This document shows, piece by piece, positions 1-7,008 of a stretch of 10,779 bases of DNA. The stretch covers positions 1-10,779 of the forward strand of contig JAFZZX010000050.1 of the NCBI GenBank assembly GCA_017615515.1. The letters run 5' to 3'. Both the position numbers and the translations under genes were made by a program. This stretch comes from Clostridia bacterium. GTDB taxonomy: Bacteria > Bacillota > Clostridia > Christensenellales > CAG-1252. Within the stretch, counting starts at the first letter, position 1, and every line of letters begins with the position of its first letter. The notes below the pieces were generated by a model. It ran no database searches and was not told the origin of the DNA. It saw only the letters and a program-made list of their open reading frames with translations.

Positions 1-1251
1 ACGCACAATCTGTCGAGCGCCCTTACCGCCGAAGCCCTTTCCTACGTTTACGACAAAAAACTCGCTCCTCTTCCCGCGAAGCCCGCGCGTGACAGCGTGA
101 TGGCGTACAGAAGGGCGTGCGGAGCGGGTGCGCGCAACGATCTCTACATCGTGCCGACCGTCGGTTGCATTGCGGCGACGGCGGAGGCGATCGCGCGTCG
201 ATTCAAAGAAAAACACGCAAACGATCTCAAAGTGGACGACGTCGTGGTGCTGACCCACCGCGTCGGTTGTTCCGAACTTGGCGACGACCTGACCCGCACC
301 AAACAGATCCTCGTGAATCTGTCGAAAAATGCGAACGTGGGCGGCGTGCTCTTCCTCGGTCTCGGCTGTGAAGAGAACCGTATGGACGGGATCCGCGAGA
401 TCGTGCCGGACGGCGAGCGCGTGCGTTTCCTCGTCGCGCAGGAAGTCGAGGACGACGAAGCCGAAGGGCTCGCCCTTCTCGAAGAACTGTATGCCGTGGC
501 GTCGAAGGACAAGAGGGAGTCCGTTCCTCTGTCCGAACTGACGATCGGCGTGAAATGCGGCGGCAGCGACGGCTTTTCCGGCATCACGGCGAATTATCTG
601 ATCGGACGGGTCGCCGACCTTATGGAAGCCTGCGGCGCGACGGTCGTCCTCGCGGAGACTCCCGAAGTGTTCGGCGCGGAGCAGACCCTGATGGAGCGTG
701 CGAAGGACAGAAAAGTCTTCGACGACATCGCCGCTCTCGTCAATAAATGGAAGACCTTTTACGGTTCGCACGGCGTCAACGTTTACGAGAATCCCTCACC
801 GGGCAATAAGGCGGGCGGTATCACCACCCTTGAGGAGAAGTCCCTCGGGTGCGTGCAGAAGTCGGGGCGGGGCGAGGTCCTCGCGGTGCTCGGCGAACTC
901 GAGCGCGCGACGGAGCGCGGTCTCAATATGATCGAGAGTCCCGGCAACGACATCATCGCCTGTACGACCCTCGCGGCGACGGGATGCAACGTGATCCTCT
1001 TCTCGACGGGAAGGGGCACTCCCTTGGGGAGCGTCGTGCCGACCTTGAAGATCGCGTCCAACAGCCCTCTTGCGGCGAAGAAGAAGGATTGGATCGACTT
1101 CGACGCGGGCGTGATGTTGACGGGTGACGTCGAGGCGGCGGCGCAGGCGCTGTACGACCTGCTGCTCGACACGATCGAGGGCAAGGCGACCAAGTGCGAC
1201 CTGCGCGGAGACAAACAAATCGCGATATTGAAGACGGGCGTTACCCTGTAA
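1..1251 (+). CDS. uxaA: UxaA-family altronate/galactarate dehydratase, 5' end cut by window
   Basis: Large catalytic part of a UxaA-family sugar-acid dehydratase. The family removes water from altronate, galactarate or related acids to give 2-keto-3-deoxy acids in hexuronate catabolism in the cytoplasm. The frame is open from base 1 with no stop, so the gene starts outside; the GTG at 97 has no ribosome binding site and is not the start. At least 416 codons are present, against roughly 490-500 for the full E. coli enzyme, so the small N-terminal SAF domain is probably missing to the left. Visible family motifs are ARN (about 127-135), VGC (163-171), HRVGCSEL (256-279), LGCEEN (361-378), SPGND (937-951) and TGRGTPLG (1006-1029). 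The conserved Cys and His residues fit the Fe(II) site of the family. UxaA, GarD and related paralogues are hard to separate, so the exact substrate is uncertain. The downstream radC begins 54 bases after the stop. Confidence 0.88.
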   Translation, partial: THNLSSALTAEALSYVYDKKLAPLPAKPARDSVMAYRRACGAGARNDLYIVPTVGCIAATAEAIARRFKEKHANDLKVDDVVVLTHRVGCSELGDDLTRTKQILVNLSKNANVGGVLFLGLGCEENRMDGIREIVPDGERVRFLVAQEVEDDEAEGLALLEELYAVASKDKRESVPLSELTIGVKCGGSDGFSGITANYLIGRVADLMEACGATVVLAETPEVFGAEQTLMERAKDRKVFDDIAALVNKWKTFYGSHGVNVYENPSPGNKAGGITTLEEKSLGCVQKSGRGEVLAVLGELERATERGLNMIESPGNDIIACTTLAATGCNVILFSTGRGTPLGSVVPTLKIASNSPLAAKKKDWIDFDAGVMLTGDVEAAAQALYDLLLDTIEGKATKCDLRGDKQIAILKTGVTL

Positions 1252-1305
1252 AGGGGCGCTCGCCGTTCTTATGAAGGCGGCTTTTGCCGCAAAGAGAGAT
1301 ACACG

Positions 1306-2081
1306 ATGGCAGGGATGCACGACGGACACAGAGAAAGACTCAGAAACAAGATCAGGAAATACGGGTTGAATGTTTGGAAGATCACGAAAAACTCGAATAC
1401 CTGCTCTTTTCCTTCGTGCCCCGTCGCGATACCAATGCGATCGCGCACGAACTATTGCTGACCTTCGGGTCGTACAAGAAAGTTTTGGACGCCGATACCG
1501 AACTCCTCGCGTCGGTCAAGGGCATGACGGAGAACGCGGCGCTTTTCCTGCATCTCCTGCCCGAGGCTTTTAACGCCTATCTGCTCGCCGAGAAGGAAGG
1601 GGAGAATCTGACTTCGCCCGCGGCGTGCGCGTCGGCGATGATCGCACGGATCGGCAGGAAGAAAGAGGAACATTTCCTGATCTATTATCTCAGCGAAGCC
1701 GGCAAGATTTTGAAGAGCGAGATCTTCACGCACGGCGAACGTCGTTCGGTCTCGATCGACCGCGATAAGCTCGTCGCCACGGCGGCGAAATGCGGCGCGA
1801 CCTACGTCGCGATGGGACACAATCATCCGAACGGCAGCCTTTTGCCCTCGGACGCGGACATCGACTCGACCAATCGCATCGCGCAAGCGCTCGGTATGGT
1901 GGGCATTCGTCTCGCCGATCATCTGATCGTCTCGGAATACGAATACCACAGTATGCGCCGCGAGGGCGAGATCGTGGACGCGGTGGATCTCTGTCGTCCG
2001 ATCGGGGAATTCGCCGAGGATCTGTTGCGCCGAGAGAAGAGCGTCGACGCGATCAAGGACGCCTATCGTAAAAAGCCGTAA
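1306..2081 (+). CDS. radC: RadC-family JAMM protein with an apparent -1 frameshift near 1368
   Basis: RadC-family protein: an N-terminal helical region then an MPN/JAMM metalloprotease-like domain. Despite its name, the role of RadC in repair is unclear. The JAMM motif is intact: HNHPNG followed by SDAD (about 1818-1859), supplying the two His and one Asp metal ligands. The conserved family N-terminus MHDGHRERLR is in frame 1 from the ATG at 1306 or 1315. The following conserved block CLEDHEKLEYLLF is in frame 3 from 1371. Frame 1 alone stops at 1456-1458. One extra G near 1368-1369 would give KYGLECLEDHEKL, matching the family pattern, so a single-base deletion (real or sequencing error) is the simplest reading. 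A start at TTG 1284 would give an unbroken frame but a non-family N-terminus and no good ribosome site. No canonical X-XXY-YYZ slippery heptamer is seen at the junction. If the deletion is real, the gene is probably damaged. Confidence 0.85.
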
Positions 2082-2095
2082 CGCATGAGCGTTAC
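2078..2095. repeat. Perfect 7-bp palindrome overlapping the radC stop
   Basis: GTAACGC, four bases ATGA, then GCGTTAC. It overlaps the TAA of radC and ends five bases before the -35 box of the next operon. No T-tract follows, so it is not an intrinsic terminator. Its place directly upstream of a strong promoter would suit an operator, but no regulator family is identified. Confidence 0.45.
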
Positions 2096-2100
2096 ACGGA

Positions 2101-2129
2101 TTGACAATTCGACATATATCGAATATAAT
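2101..2129 (+). promoter_or_regulatory. Consensus sigma-A promoter of the three-gene operon
   Basis: TTGACA (2101-2106), a 17-bp spacer, then TATAAT (2124-2129): a perfect match to the housekeeping consensus. The predicted transcription start is about 2136, leaving a leader of about 69 bases before the ATG at 2205. This position also rules out the upstream in-frame ATG at 2085 as the start of the first operon gene. Confidence 0.85.
2108..2114 (-). promoter_or_regulatory. Candidate Spo0A box inside the promoter spacer
   Basis: The minus strand reads TGTCGAA, identical to the core of the Bacillus Spo0A box (TGNCGAA, usually TGTCGAA), with AT-rich flanks as in known boxes. It lies between -35 and -10, where bound protein would be expected to block RNA polymerase. 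Two one-mismatch cores follow in the leader: CGTCGAA on the minus strand (2155-2161) and GGTCGAA on the plus strand (2161-2167). An exact 7-mer is expected about once per 8 kb counting both strands, so chance is possible. Confidence 0.4.
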
Positions 2130-2144
2130 AGTCTTATTCTCGAT

Positions 2145-2162
2145 CCGTCGTTCTTTCGACGG
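2145..2162 (+). other. Leader hairpin of the operon
   Basis: CCGTCG, loop TTCTTT, CGACGG form a perfect 6-bp stem soon after the predicted transcription start. It may be a 5' mRNA stabilising hairpin. It overlaps a DNA palindrome TTTCGACGGTCGAAA (2154-2168) that contains the two weaker Spo0A-like cores, so an operator role is the alternative. Confidence 0.4.
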
Positions 2163-2204
2163 TCGAAATCCATTCGGTTGGAAACAATAATAGGAGGACA
2201 AAAA

Positions 2205-3815
2205 ATGAAGTTCAGCGATCGGATTGAACTTGCCTTGCACGAATATTTCGTGTTTGAGGCGGTTCTGGGTGACTATTGCGTCAAAGAACGCATCTTTCCG
2301 ATTCTCGGCAAGCTCTTTCGCTTGACCGACCGAGAGATCGAGGAGTTCCTTGCCAAGGTATCGCAACACACGGTTGCGAATATTCGCGACGAGAACGAGT
2401 ATTTCCGCAAGAAACGTATCAACGAATACCTGGAGTTTAACGGCGAAACGGCGGAATACGGCTATTCCGAGGAAGAGGAATACCTGATCGCCCTCAAGGG
2501 AAACGCCGTTACCCAGATGCAGAAGCTCAAGATGGTGGCGGAAAAGCAGTCCGCGGCGTACTCTGTCTACGGCGATTTGATCGAGAAAGCGTCGGCGGGG
2601 ATCCTCGTCGCGCTCCGCATCCTCGGCATCTTGCGTTGCACGGGCATCGGTATGGCGCAGGACCTCGAGCGCGGCAGAAAGACCCTCGAACACGCCGCCT
2701 ACTGGGGGGACGTGGTCAGCGCGATCGCTCTGTGCGAATACGGCGACGGCGCGCGTGAAAAGTATGCAAGCGTCGTGCTCGCCTGCCTCAAGAACACGCC
2801 TTGCGAGTATTTGCGCGAGGAGATCTTCCCGGACGTCGCTCCGACCGTCTTGCCCGATCCGAACGTGCGCTTGCTCAAAAAGAGCATGGACGCGAGCAGG
2901 GTGAACAAAGTGATGTTCGATCCCGTCACGGCGCGCGTGGTCTACAGCGAGGTCATCGACGGCGAGGCGAAAGAGGCGCTGATCTTCTCCGGGCATCGGG
3001 GCAATATCTCCGAAGCGTGCGAATTGCCTCTCAGCCTGTCCTACGCGAGACCGCTCGTCGCGGATCGCGACGTCTTGACCGAACAAACCTTCGGCAGGAG
3101 CGAAGAGGTGGATCGCATTATGCGGAACCTCGCGAACGTCGATCTCCGCACCAACGAGGTCTATGCGCCGCTGTGTTTGGTCAGCGATTCTGCCGCAACG
3201 AGGGCGCGCTATTTCGCCGCGATCAAGGCGGCGTTCGGTGACGCCAACGTCGCGAGGATCAAGCCCCCGCTTTTCCGTAACGATCTCAGCCTGGACAAGA
3301 ATCACGTCTTTTTGCGTAATCTCGTCGAGAAGAAAGCGAACGTGTTGGTTTTCTTCTTCGAGGGAGAGATGGAGAGGGAGCTCTTTGAGACCTTCGTCGC
3401 CTTCCTGAACGGGGAAGAACGGCGCCGTTTCCGCATCCAAGACCCCGCGCTGTCGCTCGACCTCGGCTCGGTGCTGCCGATCTGTATCTGCGAGAAGGAA
3501 TACCAGCGCCCGCTGGCCGATCATACCGATCAAATCGTGATCGAGCCCCTCGGGGCGGCGGAGAAACCCCTGATGATCGACAGACTGTACGCGCACTACT
3601 GCGCGCTGTACGGCATCGCCGCAGGCACGATCGCCGCAGACGTCAAGAAGGCGCTGGAAGAAACGGACTACGATCGTATCGACGCCTTTTTCAAAAAGAT
3701 GCTGCTCAATCATCGCAGCGAACTATCCGGTAAAGAGATCACGATGGACCTTGCCAAACCCTATCTCAAGAAAGGGAACGGCGGATCCGCTTTCGGCTTC
3801 GGAGGTAACGTATAA
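2205..3815 (+). CDS. Pseudo-AAA+ (Clp-like) protein with Sel1-like segment, function unknown
   Basis: A 536-aa soluble protein; no named family recognised. The ATG at 2205 is chosen because AGGAGG (2192-2197) lies 7 bases upstream and the promoter lies behind it. Residues about 132-170 resemble a Sel1/TPR-like helical repeat (GILRCTGIGMAQDLERG). Residues about 296-525 follow the layout of a Clp-type AAA+ domain: FGRSEEVDRIM, then a P-loop position reading SDSAATR in place of GxxGxGKT, then AFGDANVARIK. The Walker B-like strand is VLVFFFEGEMEREL, where an active enzyme has LLDE, and a helical lid with DQIVIEPLGAAEK follows. Both ATPase motifs are therefore absent, suggesting an inactive scaffold or adaptor. 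The tail is glycine-rich (GNGGSAFGFGGNV). The stop overlaps the next start in TAATG, so translation is coupled and the product probably works with the VirD4-like ATPase. The Clp-like assignment is from pattern comparison only and is moderate. Confidence 0.8.
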   Translation: MKFSDRIELALHEYFVFEAVLGDYCVKERIFPILGKLFRLTDREIEEFLAKVSQHTVANIRDENEYFRKKRINEYLEFNGETAEYGYSEEEEYLIALKGNAVTQMQKLKMVAEKQSAAYSVYGDLIEKASAGILVALRILGILRCTGIGMAQDLERGRKTLEHAAYWGDVVSAIALCEYGDGAREKYASVVLACLKNTPCEYLREEIFPDVAPTVLPDPNVRLLKKSMDASRVNKVMFDPVTARVVYSEVIDGEAKEALIFSGHRGNISEACELPLSLSYARPLVADRDVLTEQTFGRSEEVDRIMRNLANVDLRTNEVYAPLCLVSDSAATRARYFAAIKAAFGDANVARIKPPLFRNDLSLDKNHVFLRNLVEKKANVLVFFFEGEMERELFETFVAFLNGEERRRFRIQDPALSLDLGSVLPICICEKEYQRPLADHTDQIVIEPLGAAEKPLMIDRLYAHYCALYGIAAGTIAADVKKALEETDYDRIDAFFKKMLLNHRSELSGKEITMDLAKPYLKKGNGGSAFGFGGNV

Positions 3816-5512
3816 TGGATAAAAAACAACTGTTGGCAGGCTATGAAAATATGATCCTCGTGCACCACGAGGACCTTGTGAAATCCCCCGACCTCGTGCC
3901 TTGGGACGATCTGCCCAACCGCGCGATCCCCGGCGTGCTCAAAGCGGACTTCCACGTGGACGGCAAGCTGATGCAATTGTACACCAAGCAGGAGAACCAC
4001 GTCGGCATCATCGCCGCCACCCGTCAGGGCAAGACGACGTCCTACATCGTGCCGCAGATCCTGTCTTTCGCGCGCCAAAAGGTCAAGCGCCCGATGATCA
4101 TCACCGATCCCAAGGGCGAGATCTATCGCATCACCGCCAAGACCCTTGAGGAGCAAGGCTACAAGGTGCTTTTATTGAACTTCCGCGATTATAAGAAAAG
4201 CGAATGTTGGAACCCGTTCCGCAAGATCTATCGCAGTTATCTCGAATCGAAGAATCTTGAGGACGAGGTGGAAGCGATCTTCGAGGACGGACGCTACAAG
4301 TGCCGTTTCAACGGGGAGATTTTCACCGACCAAGCGGAGCTCGACAGCGCGATCGAGGCAAAGAGATATTTTATGGAATCCGAAGTCGCCGCGATGATCG
4401 ACGATCTTGCCGCCATCTTCATTCCGCTCGCAAGCAAGGAGCCGATTTGGGACTACGGCGGTCGCGACATCTTCAAAGGCGTTTTGTGGGGGCTCCTCGA
4501 GGACATCGATTATCCCGTCAATCCGGTCACCGAAGACAAGTTCTCGCTCAGCACCGTGCTGACTGTCATCGAGAATATCATCGGCGACTTGAACGGCGCG
4601 AACGGGTCGGAAGGCTTCTTCACCAGGCGCGACATTTACACGTCGCGGGCGTATACCTGCGTCAAGAGCACGCTGTTTATCGCGGCGAAGACGACGCGCG
4701 ACAGCTATGTGACGACCCTGCGTTCTTCCCTCGGACAGTACTACGAGATCTCGACGCGTATGATCACCTCGTGCAACAGCTTCGACATTCGCGACTATGC
4801 GGACGGTAAGACCCCCGTTGCGGTCTTTATCGATTTCCGCGACGAACTCAAGAACCAGTACGTGACGATCGCGCGCTTCGTGCAGGATATGTACAAGACG
4901 CTGATCGAAGAAGCGAATAAGTACGACACGGGCAAACTGCCCGTTCCGTGGTATTTCGTCTTGGACGAATTCGGCAACTTCCCCGAAATCCCGGATTTCG
5001 AAACGGTTATTTCGGCATGCGCGGGCAGAAATATTTGGTTTATGCTCGTTTTGCAGAGTTATGCGCAGTTGGCATGTATCTACAATCGAGACGGGGCGGA
5101 TCGTGCGAAGATCATACGCGACAATATGAACGTCACCGTCTTCTTCGGTTCGAACAACCTGATGACGATCAAGGAGTTCTCCGAGGAGTGCGGCGAATGC
5201 ACCCGCATCGCGCCGAATTCGGCGATGAGCGGAACGACTCCTCATTTGACCTCGATCGAGATCGAGAAACGCCCCCTCGTGCCGAAGTCGATGCTCGCCG
5301 CCATCAAGCCGGGCGAGTGCGTGATCCGCGAGGTCTGCAACGACCAAGTTTGGTTCACCAAGTTGGAGCGCTACTATGCCATGCCCGAGATGAACGCCTT
5401 GCCCAAGGCGGACGCGAAGGAATACGTCCCCGCATGCAACCCGATGCAGCTGAAATATCGCTACGAGTTCTATGTGAAATCTCACAAAGAGGAGGAGGAA
5501 GACGATGATTGA
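3815..5512 (+). CDS. Soluble VirD4/TraG-like DNA-pump ATPase (T4SS coupling-protein family)
   Basis: A 565-aa member of the VirD4/TraG/TraD family, hexameric ATPases that move DNA or protein substrates and in conjugation couple the relaxosome to the secretion channel. Visible motifs are Walker A (IAATRQGKTT, residues 66-75), the family block IITDPKGEIYR (95-105), NFRDYKKSECWNPF (122-135), Walker B (FVLDEFGNFPE, 381-391) and the sensor strand LVLQSYAQL (411-419). Canonical coupling proteins carry about 100 or more N-terminal residues with two membrane helices before Walker A. Here only about 65 mostly polar residues precede it and no hydrophobic segment is seen, so the protein is probably cytoplasmic. 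Residues about 140-190 look like an extra insertion before the all-alpha region. The C-terminus is strongly acidic (EEEEEDDD). GGAGG (3801-3805) precedes the start by 9 bases. The start overlaps the previous stop by one base, and the end overlaps the next gene by 8 bases. Family is secure; role outside conjugation is inference. Confidence 0.92.
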   Translation: MDKKQLLAGYENMILVHHEDLVKSPDLVPWDDLPNRAIPGVLKADFHVDGKLMQLYTKQENHVGIIAATRQGKTTSYIVPQILSFARQKVKRPMIITDPKGEIYRITAKTLEEQGYKVLLLNFRDYKKSECWNPFRKIYRSYLESKNLEDEVEAIFEDGRYKCRFNGEIFTDQAELDSAIEAKRYFMESEVAAMIDDLAAIFIPLASKEPIWDYGGRDIFKGVLWGLLEDIDYPVNPVTEDKFSLSTVLTVIENIIGDLNGANGSEGFFTRRDIYTSRAYTCVKSTLFIAAKTTRDSYVTTLRSSLGQYYEISTRMITSCNSFDIRDYADGKTPVAVFIDFRDELKNQYVTIARFVQDMYKTLIEEANKYDTGKLPVPWYFVLDEFGNFPEIPDFETVISACAGRNIWFMLVLQSYAQLACIYNRDGADRAKIIRDNMNVTVFFGSNNLMTIKEFSEECGECTRIAPNSAMSGTTPHLTSIEIEKRPLVPKSMLAAIKPGECVIREVCNDQVWFTKLERYYAMPEMNALPKADAKEYVPACNPMQLKYRYEFYVKSHKEEEEDDD

Positions 5513-5972
5513 TCGAAAAGAGTTGTCGAAGTACGTTTTGGCGCGTCGGAACATCTCCGTTCCGGAATTGATGCTCGAAAAAGGGCTTTCCTACGGAGAG
5601 GCGAGAGAGTTTGTGTCCGATCTGGAAAAGGCGGGCGTGGTGAAAAGCGTCGGCAATATGGACTACGAGATAGAAAAAACCATACAAGGCATTTGCCGTA
5701 TCATGCTGGACTCCGACGACAAGAGGCTCAAAGCCTTGCTGAATGCGACCAAAGACCAGTACGAAGGACTGCGCGCCGTTTTCAGCAATGCGAAGTCGCG
5801 CTCGAGCGAGTTCACGATGATGGCGATGCGCCGCTGTCGCAATATGATGGATTCGGACGTGTGGGATTGGCTGGTCAAGAACGGCGTTATCAACGATGAG
5901 TTCGTCCTCACGATGGACAGAAACGAGGTTCTTTCGGTGATCACTTATCTAAAAGCGTTCGTCTACGATTGA
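5505..5972 (+). CDS. Small winged-helix-like protein resembling the FtsK gamma domain
   Basis: A 155-aa soluble protein, the third gene of the operon. The ATG at 5505 lies inside the end of the VirD4-like gene behind a strong AGGAGGAGG tract (about 5490-5498). Residues about 1-50 resemble a winged helix-turn-helix of the FtsK gamma type: a helix, ISVPELMLEKGLSYGEAREF, then VSDLEKAGVV. FtsK gamma has the corresponding pattern S-x-x-x-LQR...IGY-x-x-AARL-x-x-x-ME-x-x-G-(IV). In FtsK/SpoIIIE this domain reads oriented DNA sites. Residues 56-155 are helical, with several Met and Arg residues, and match nothing I recognise. A separate gamma-like reader beside a VirD4-type motor suggests a DNA-loading or orientation role. 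That is inference from weak similarity, and a generic transcription-factor wHTH is the alternative. Confidence 0.8.
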   Translation: MIDRKELSKYVLARRNISVPELMLEKGLSYGEAREFVSDLEKAGVVKSVGNMDYEIEKTIQGICRIMLDSDDKRLKALLNATKDQYEGLRAVFSNAKSRSSEFTMMAMRRCRNMMDSDVWDWLVKNGVINDEFVLTMDRNEVLSVITYLKAFVYD

Positions 5973-6022
5973 TCGCCGCGAGCGCAAGAGGGCGCCTTTG
6001 AGAGAAAAATCATTTCCAAGGA

Positions 6023-6051
6023 TTCCCTTTTCGCGCGGAATATGATATAAT
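6023..6051 (+). promoter_or_regulatory. Extended -10 promoter of the SDR gene
   Basis: TATAAT at 6046-6051 with an extended TG at 6043-6044. The -35 position (6023-6028, TTCCCT) is poor, as is common for extended -10 promoters. The predicted start is about 6058, giving a leader of about 57 bases. No clear terminator separates it from the operon ending at 5972, so readthrough is possible. Confidence 0.7.
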
Positions 6052-6114
6052 ATCCGTATTACGACGTCGCGCAAGACGCGGCGGATCTGAAAATTAAAGT
6101 TCGGAGGTCTAAAA

Positions 6115-6912
6115 ATGGAAAATATGTTCAGTTTGGAAGGGAAAGTCGCTCTCGTGACCGGCGCCAGCTACGGCATCGGATTTGCGATCGCCACCGCTTT
6201 TGCGAAGGCGGGCGCGACCATCGTCTTCAACGATATTAAGCAAGAGCTCGTGGATAAGGGGCTCGCCTCTTACGCGGAGCTCGGCATCAAGGCGCACGGC
6301 TACGTCTGCAACGTCACCGACGAGGACGCGGTCAACGCTTTCGTCGCCAAGGTGGAAAAGGAAGTCGGCGTGATCGACATCTTGGTCAACAATGCCGGCA
6401 TCATCAAGAGGATCCCGATGTGCGAGATGAGCGCTGCCGATTTCAGGCAGGTCATCGACGTCGACCTCAACGCGCCGTTCATCGTCGCGAAGGCGGTCAT
6501 TCCTTCGATGATCAAGAAGGGTCACGGCAAGATCATCAACATCTGCTCGATGATGAGCGAGCTCGGCAGAGAGACCGTTTCCGCCTATGCCGCGGCGAAG
6601 GGCGGCCTCAAGATGCTGACCAGGAATATCGCGTCCGAGTACGGCGAATTCAATATCCAATGTAACGGCATAGGCCCGGGCTACATCGCCACGCCGCAGA
6701 CCGCGCCGCTCCGCGAGATCCAACCCGACGGCTCCCGCCACCCCTTCGACCAGTTCATCATCGCGAAGACGCCCGCCGCTCGCTGGGGTAACGCCGAGGA
6801 TCTCCAGGGTCCCGCCGTGTTCCTCGCGTCCGACGCGTCCAACTTCGTGAACGGCCACATCCTCTACGTGGACGGTGGTATCCTCGCCTATATCGGCAAG
6901 CAACCGAAATAA
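6115..6912 (+). CDS. idnO: SDR oxidoreductase, probable gluconate 5-dehydrogenase
   Basis: A 265-aa classical short-chain dehydrogenase. It closely resembles IdnO/Ga5DH, which interconverts 5-keto-D-gluconate and D-gluconate with NAD(P)H in the cytoplasm; the KduD branch of hexuronate catabolism is the nearest alternative. Visible motifs are the cofactor loop TGASYGIG (15-22), Asp40 at the end of the second strand (favours NAD(H), inferred), NNAG (92-95), Asn119, Ser145 in IINICSMMSELGR, and the Tyr158/Lys162 pair in SAYAAAKGG. The block INICSMMSELGRET and the C-terminal FVNGHILYVDGG are characteristic of the gluconate 5-dehydrogenase group. Full length for the family. GGAGG (6103-6107) sits 7 bases before the ATG. 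The gene has its own promoter and intrinsic terminator and so looks monocistronic. A sugar-acid role agrees with the UxaA-family gene at the left edge. Confidence 0.88.
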   Translation: MENMFSLEGKVALVTGASYGIGFAIATAFAKAGATIVFNDIKQELVDKGLASYAELGIKAHGYVCNVTDEDAVNAFVAKVEKEVGVIDILVNNAGIIKRIPMCEMSAADFRQVIDVDLNAPFIVAKAVIPSMIKKGHGKIINICSMMSELGRETVSAYAAAKGGLKMLTRNIASEYGEFNIQCNGIGPGYIATPQTAPLREIQPDGSRHPFDQFIIAKTPAARWGNAEDLQGPAVFLASDASNFVNGHILYVDGGILAYIGKQPK

Positions 6913-6959
6913 TCTTCGGCAACGCACAAGAGAGCAGATATTTCGCTAACGATCTCACC

Positions 6960-7002
6960 AAAGGGCAGTTGCGTATAGAGTACGCGCCTGCCCTTTTCTT
7001 TT
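6960..7002 (+). terminator. Rho-independent terminator after the SDR gene
   Basis: AAAGGGCAG (6960-6968) pairs with CTGCCCTTT (6988-6996). An inner GCGTA/TACGC stem (6971-6975 and 6981-6985) continues it, and the tract TTTTCTTTT runs through 7002. It ends transcription of the SDR gene about 50-90 bases after its stop. Confidence 0.88.
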
Positions 7003-7008
7003 GCCGAG

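Noticed and set aside
1270..1295. Small hairpin GCGGC-TTTT-GCCGC between uxaA and radC
   Set aside because: Only 5 bp with no T-tract on either strand, so it does not qualify as a terminator.
2085..2204. Earlier ATG (2085) for the first operon gene
   Set aside because: The consensus promoter starts transcription near 2136, after this ATG, and only the ATG at 2205 has an AGGAGG site.
1452..3713. A 753-codon open frame on the minus strand across radC and the first operon gene
   Set aside because: It is antisense to two genes with clear motifs and ribosome sites, has low-complexity Arg/Asp/Val-rich sequence and no family motif. GC-rich codon bias commonly opens this antisense frame.
4172..5554. 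A 460-codon minus-strand open frame opposite the VirD4-like gene
   Set aside because: The plus strand encodes an unmistakable VirD4-family ATPase; the antisense product shows no recognisable motif and no promoter or ribosome site.
6914..6920. TGNCGAA match (TGCCGAA on the minus strand) just after the SDR stop
   Set aside because: It lies at the 3' end of a gene with no promoter nearby; such 6-base-specific matches occur about every 2 kb by chance.
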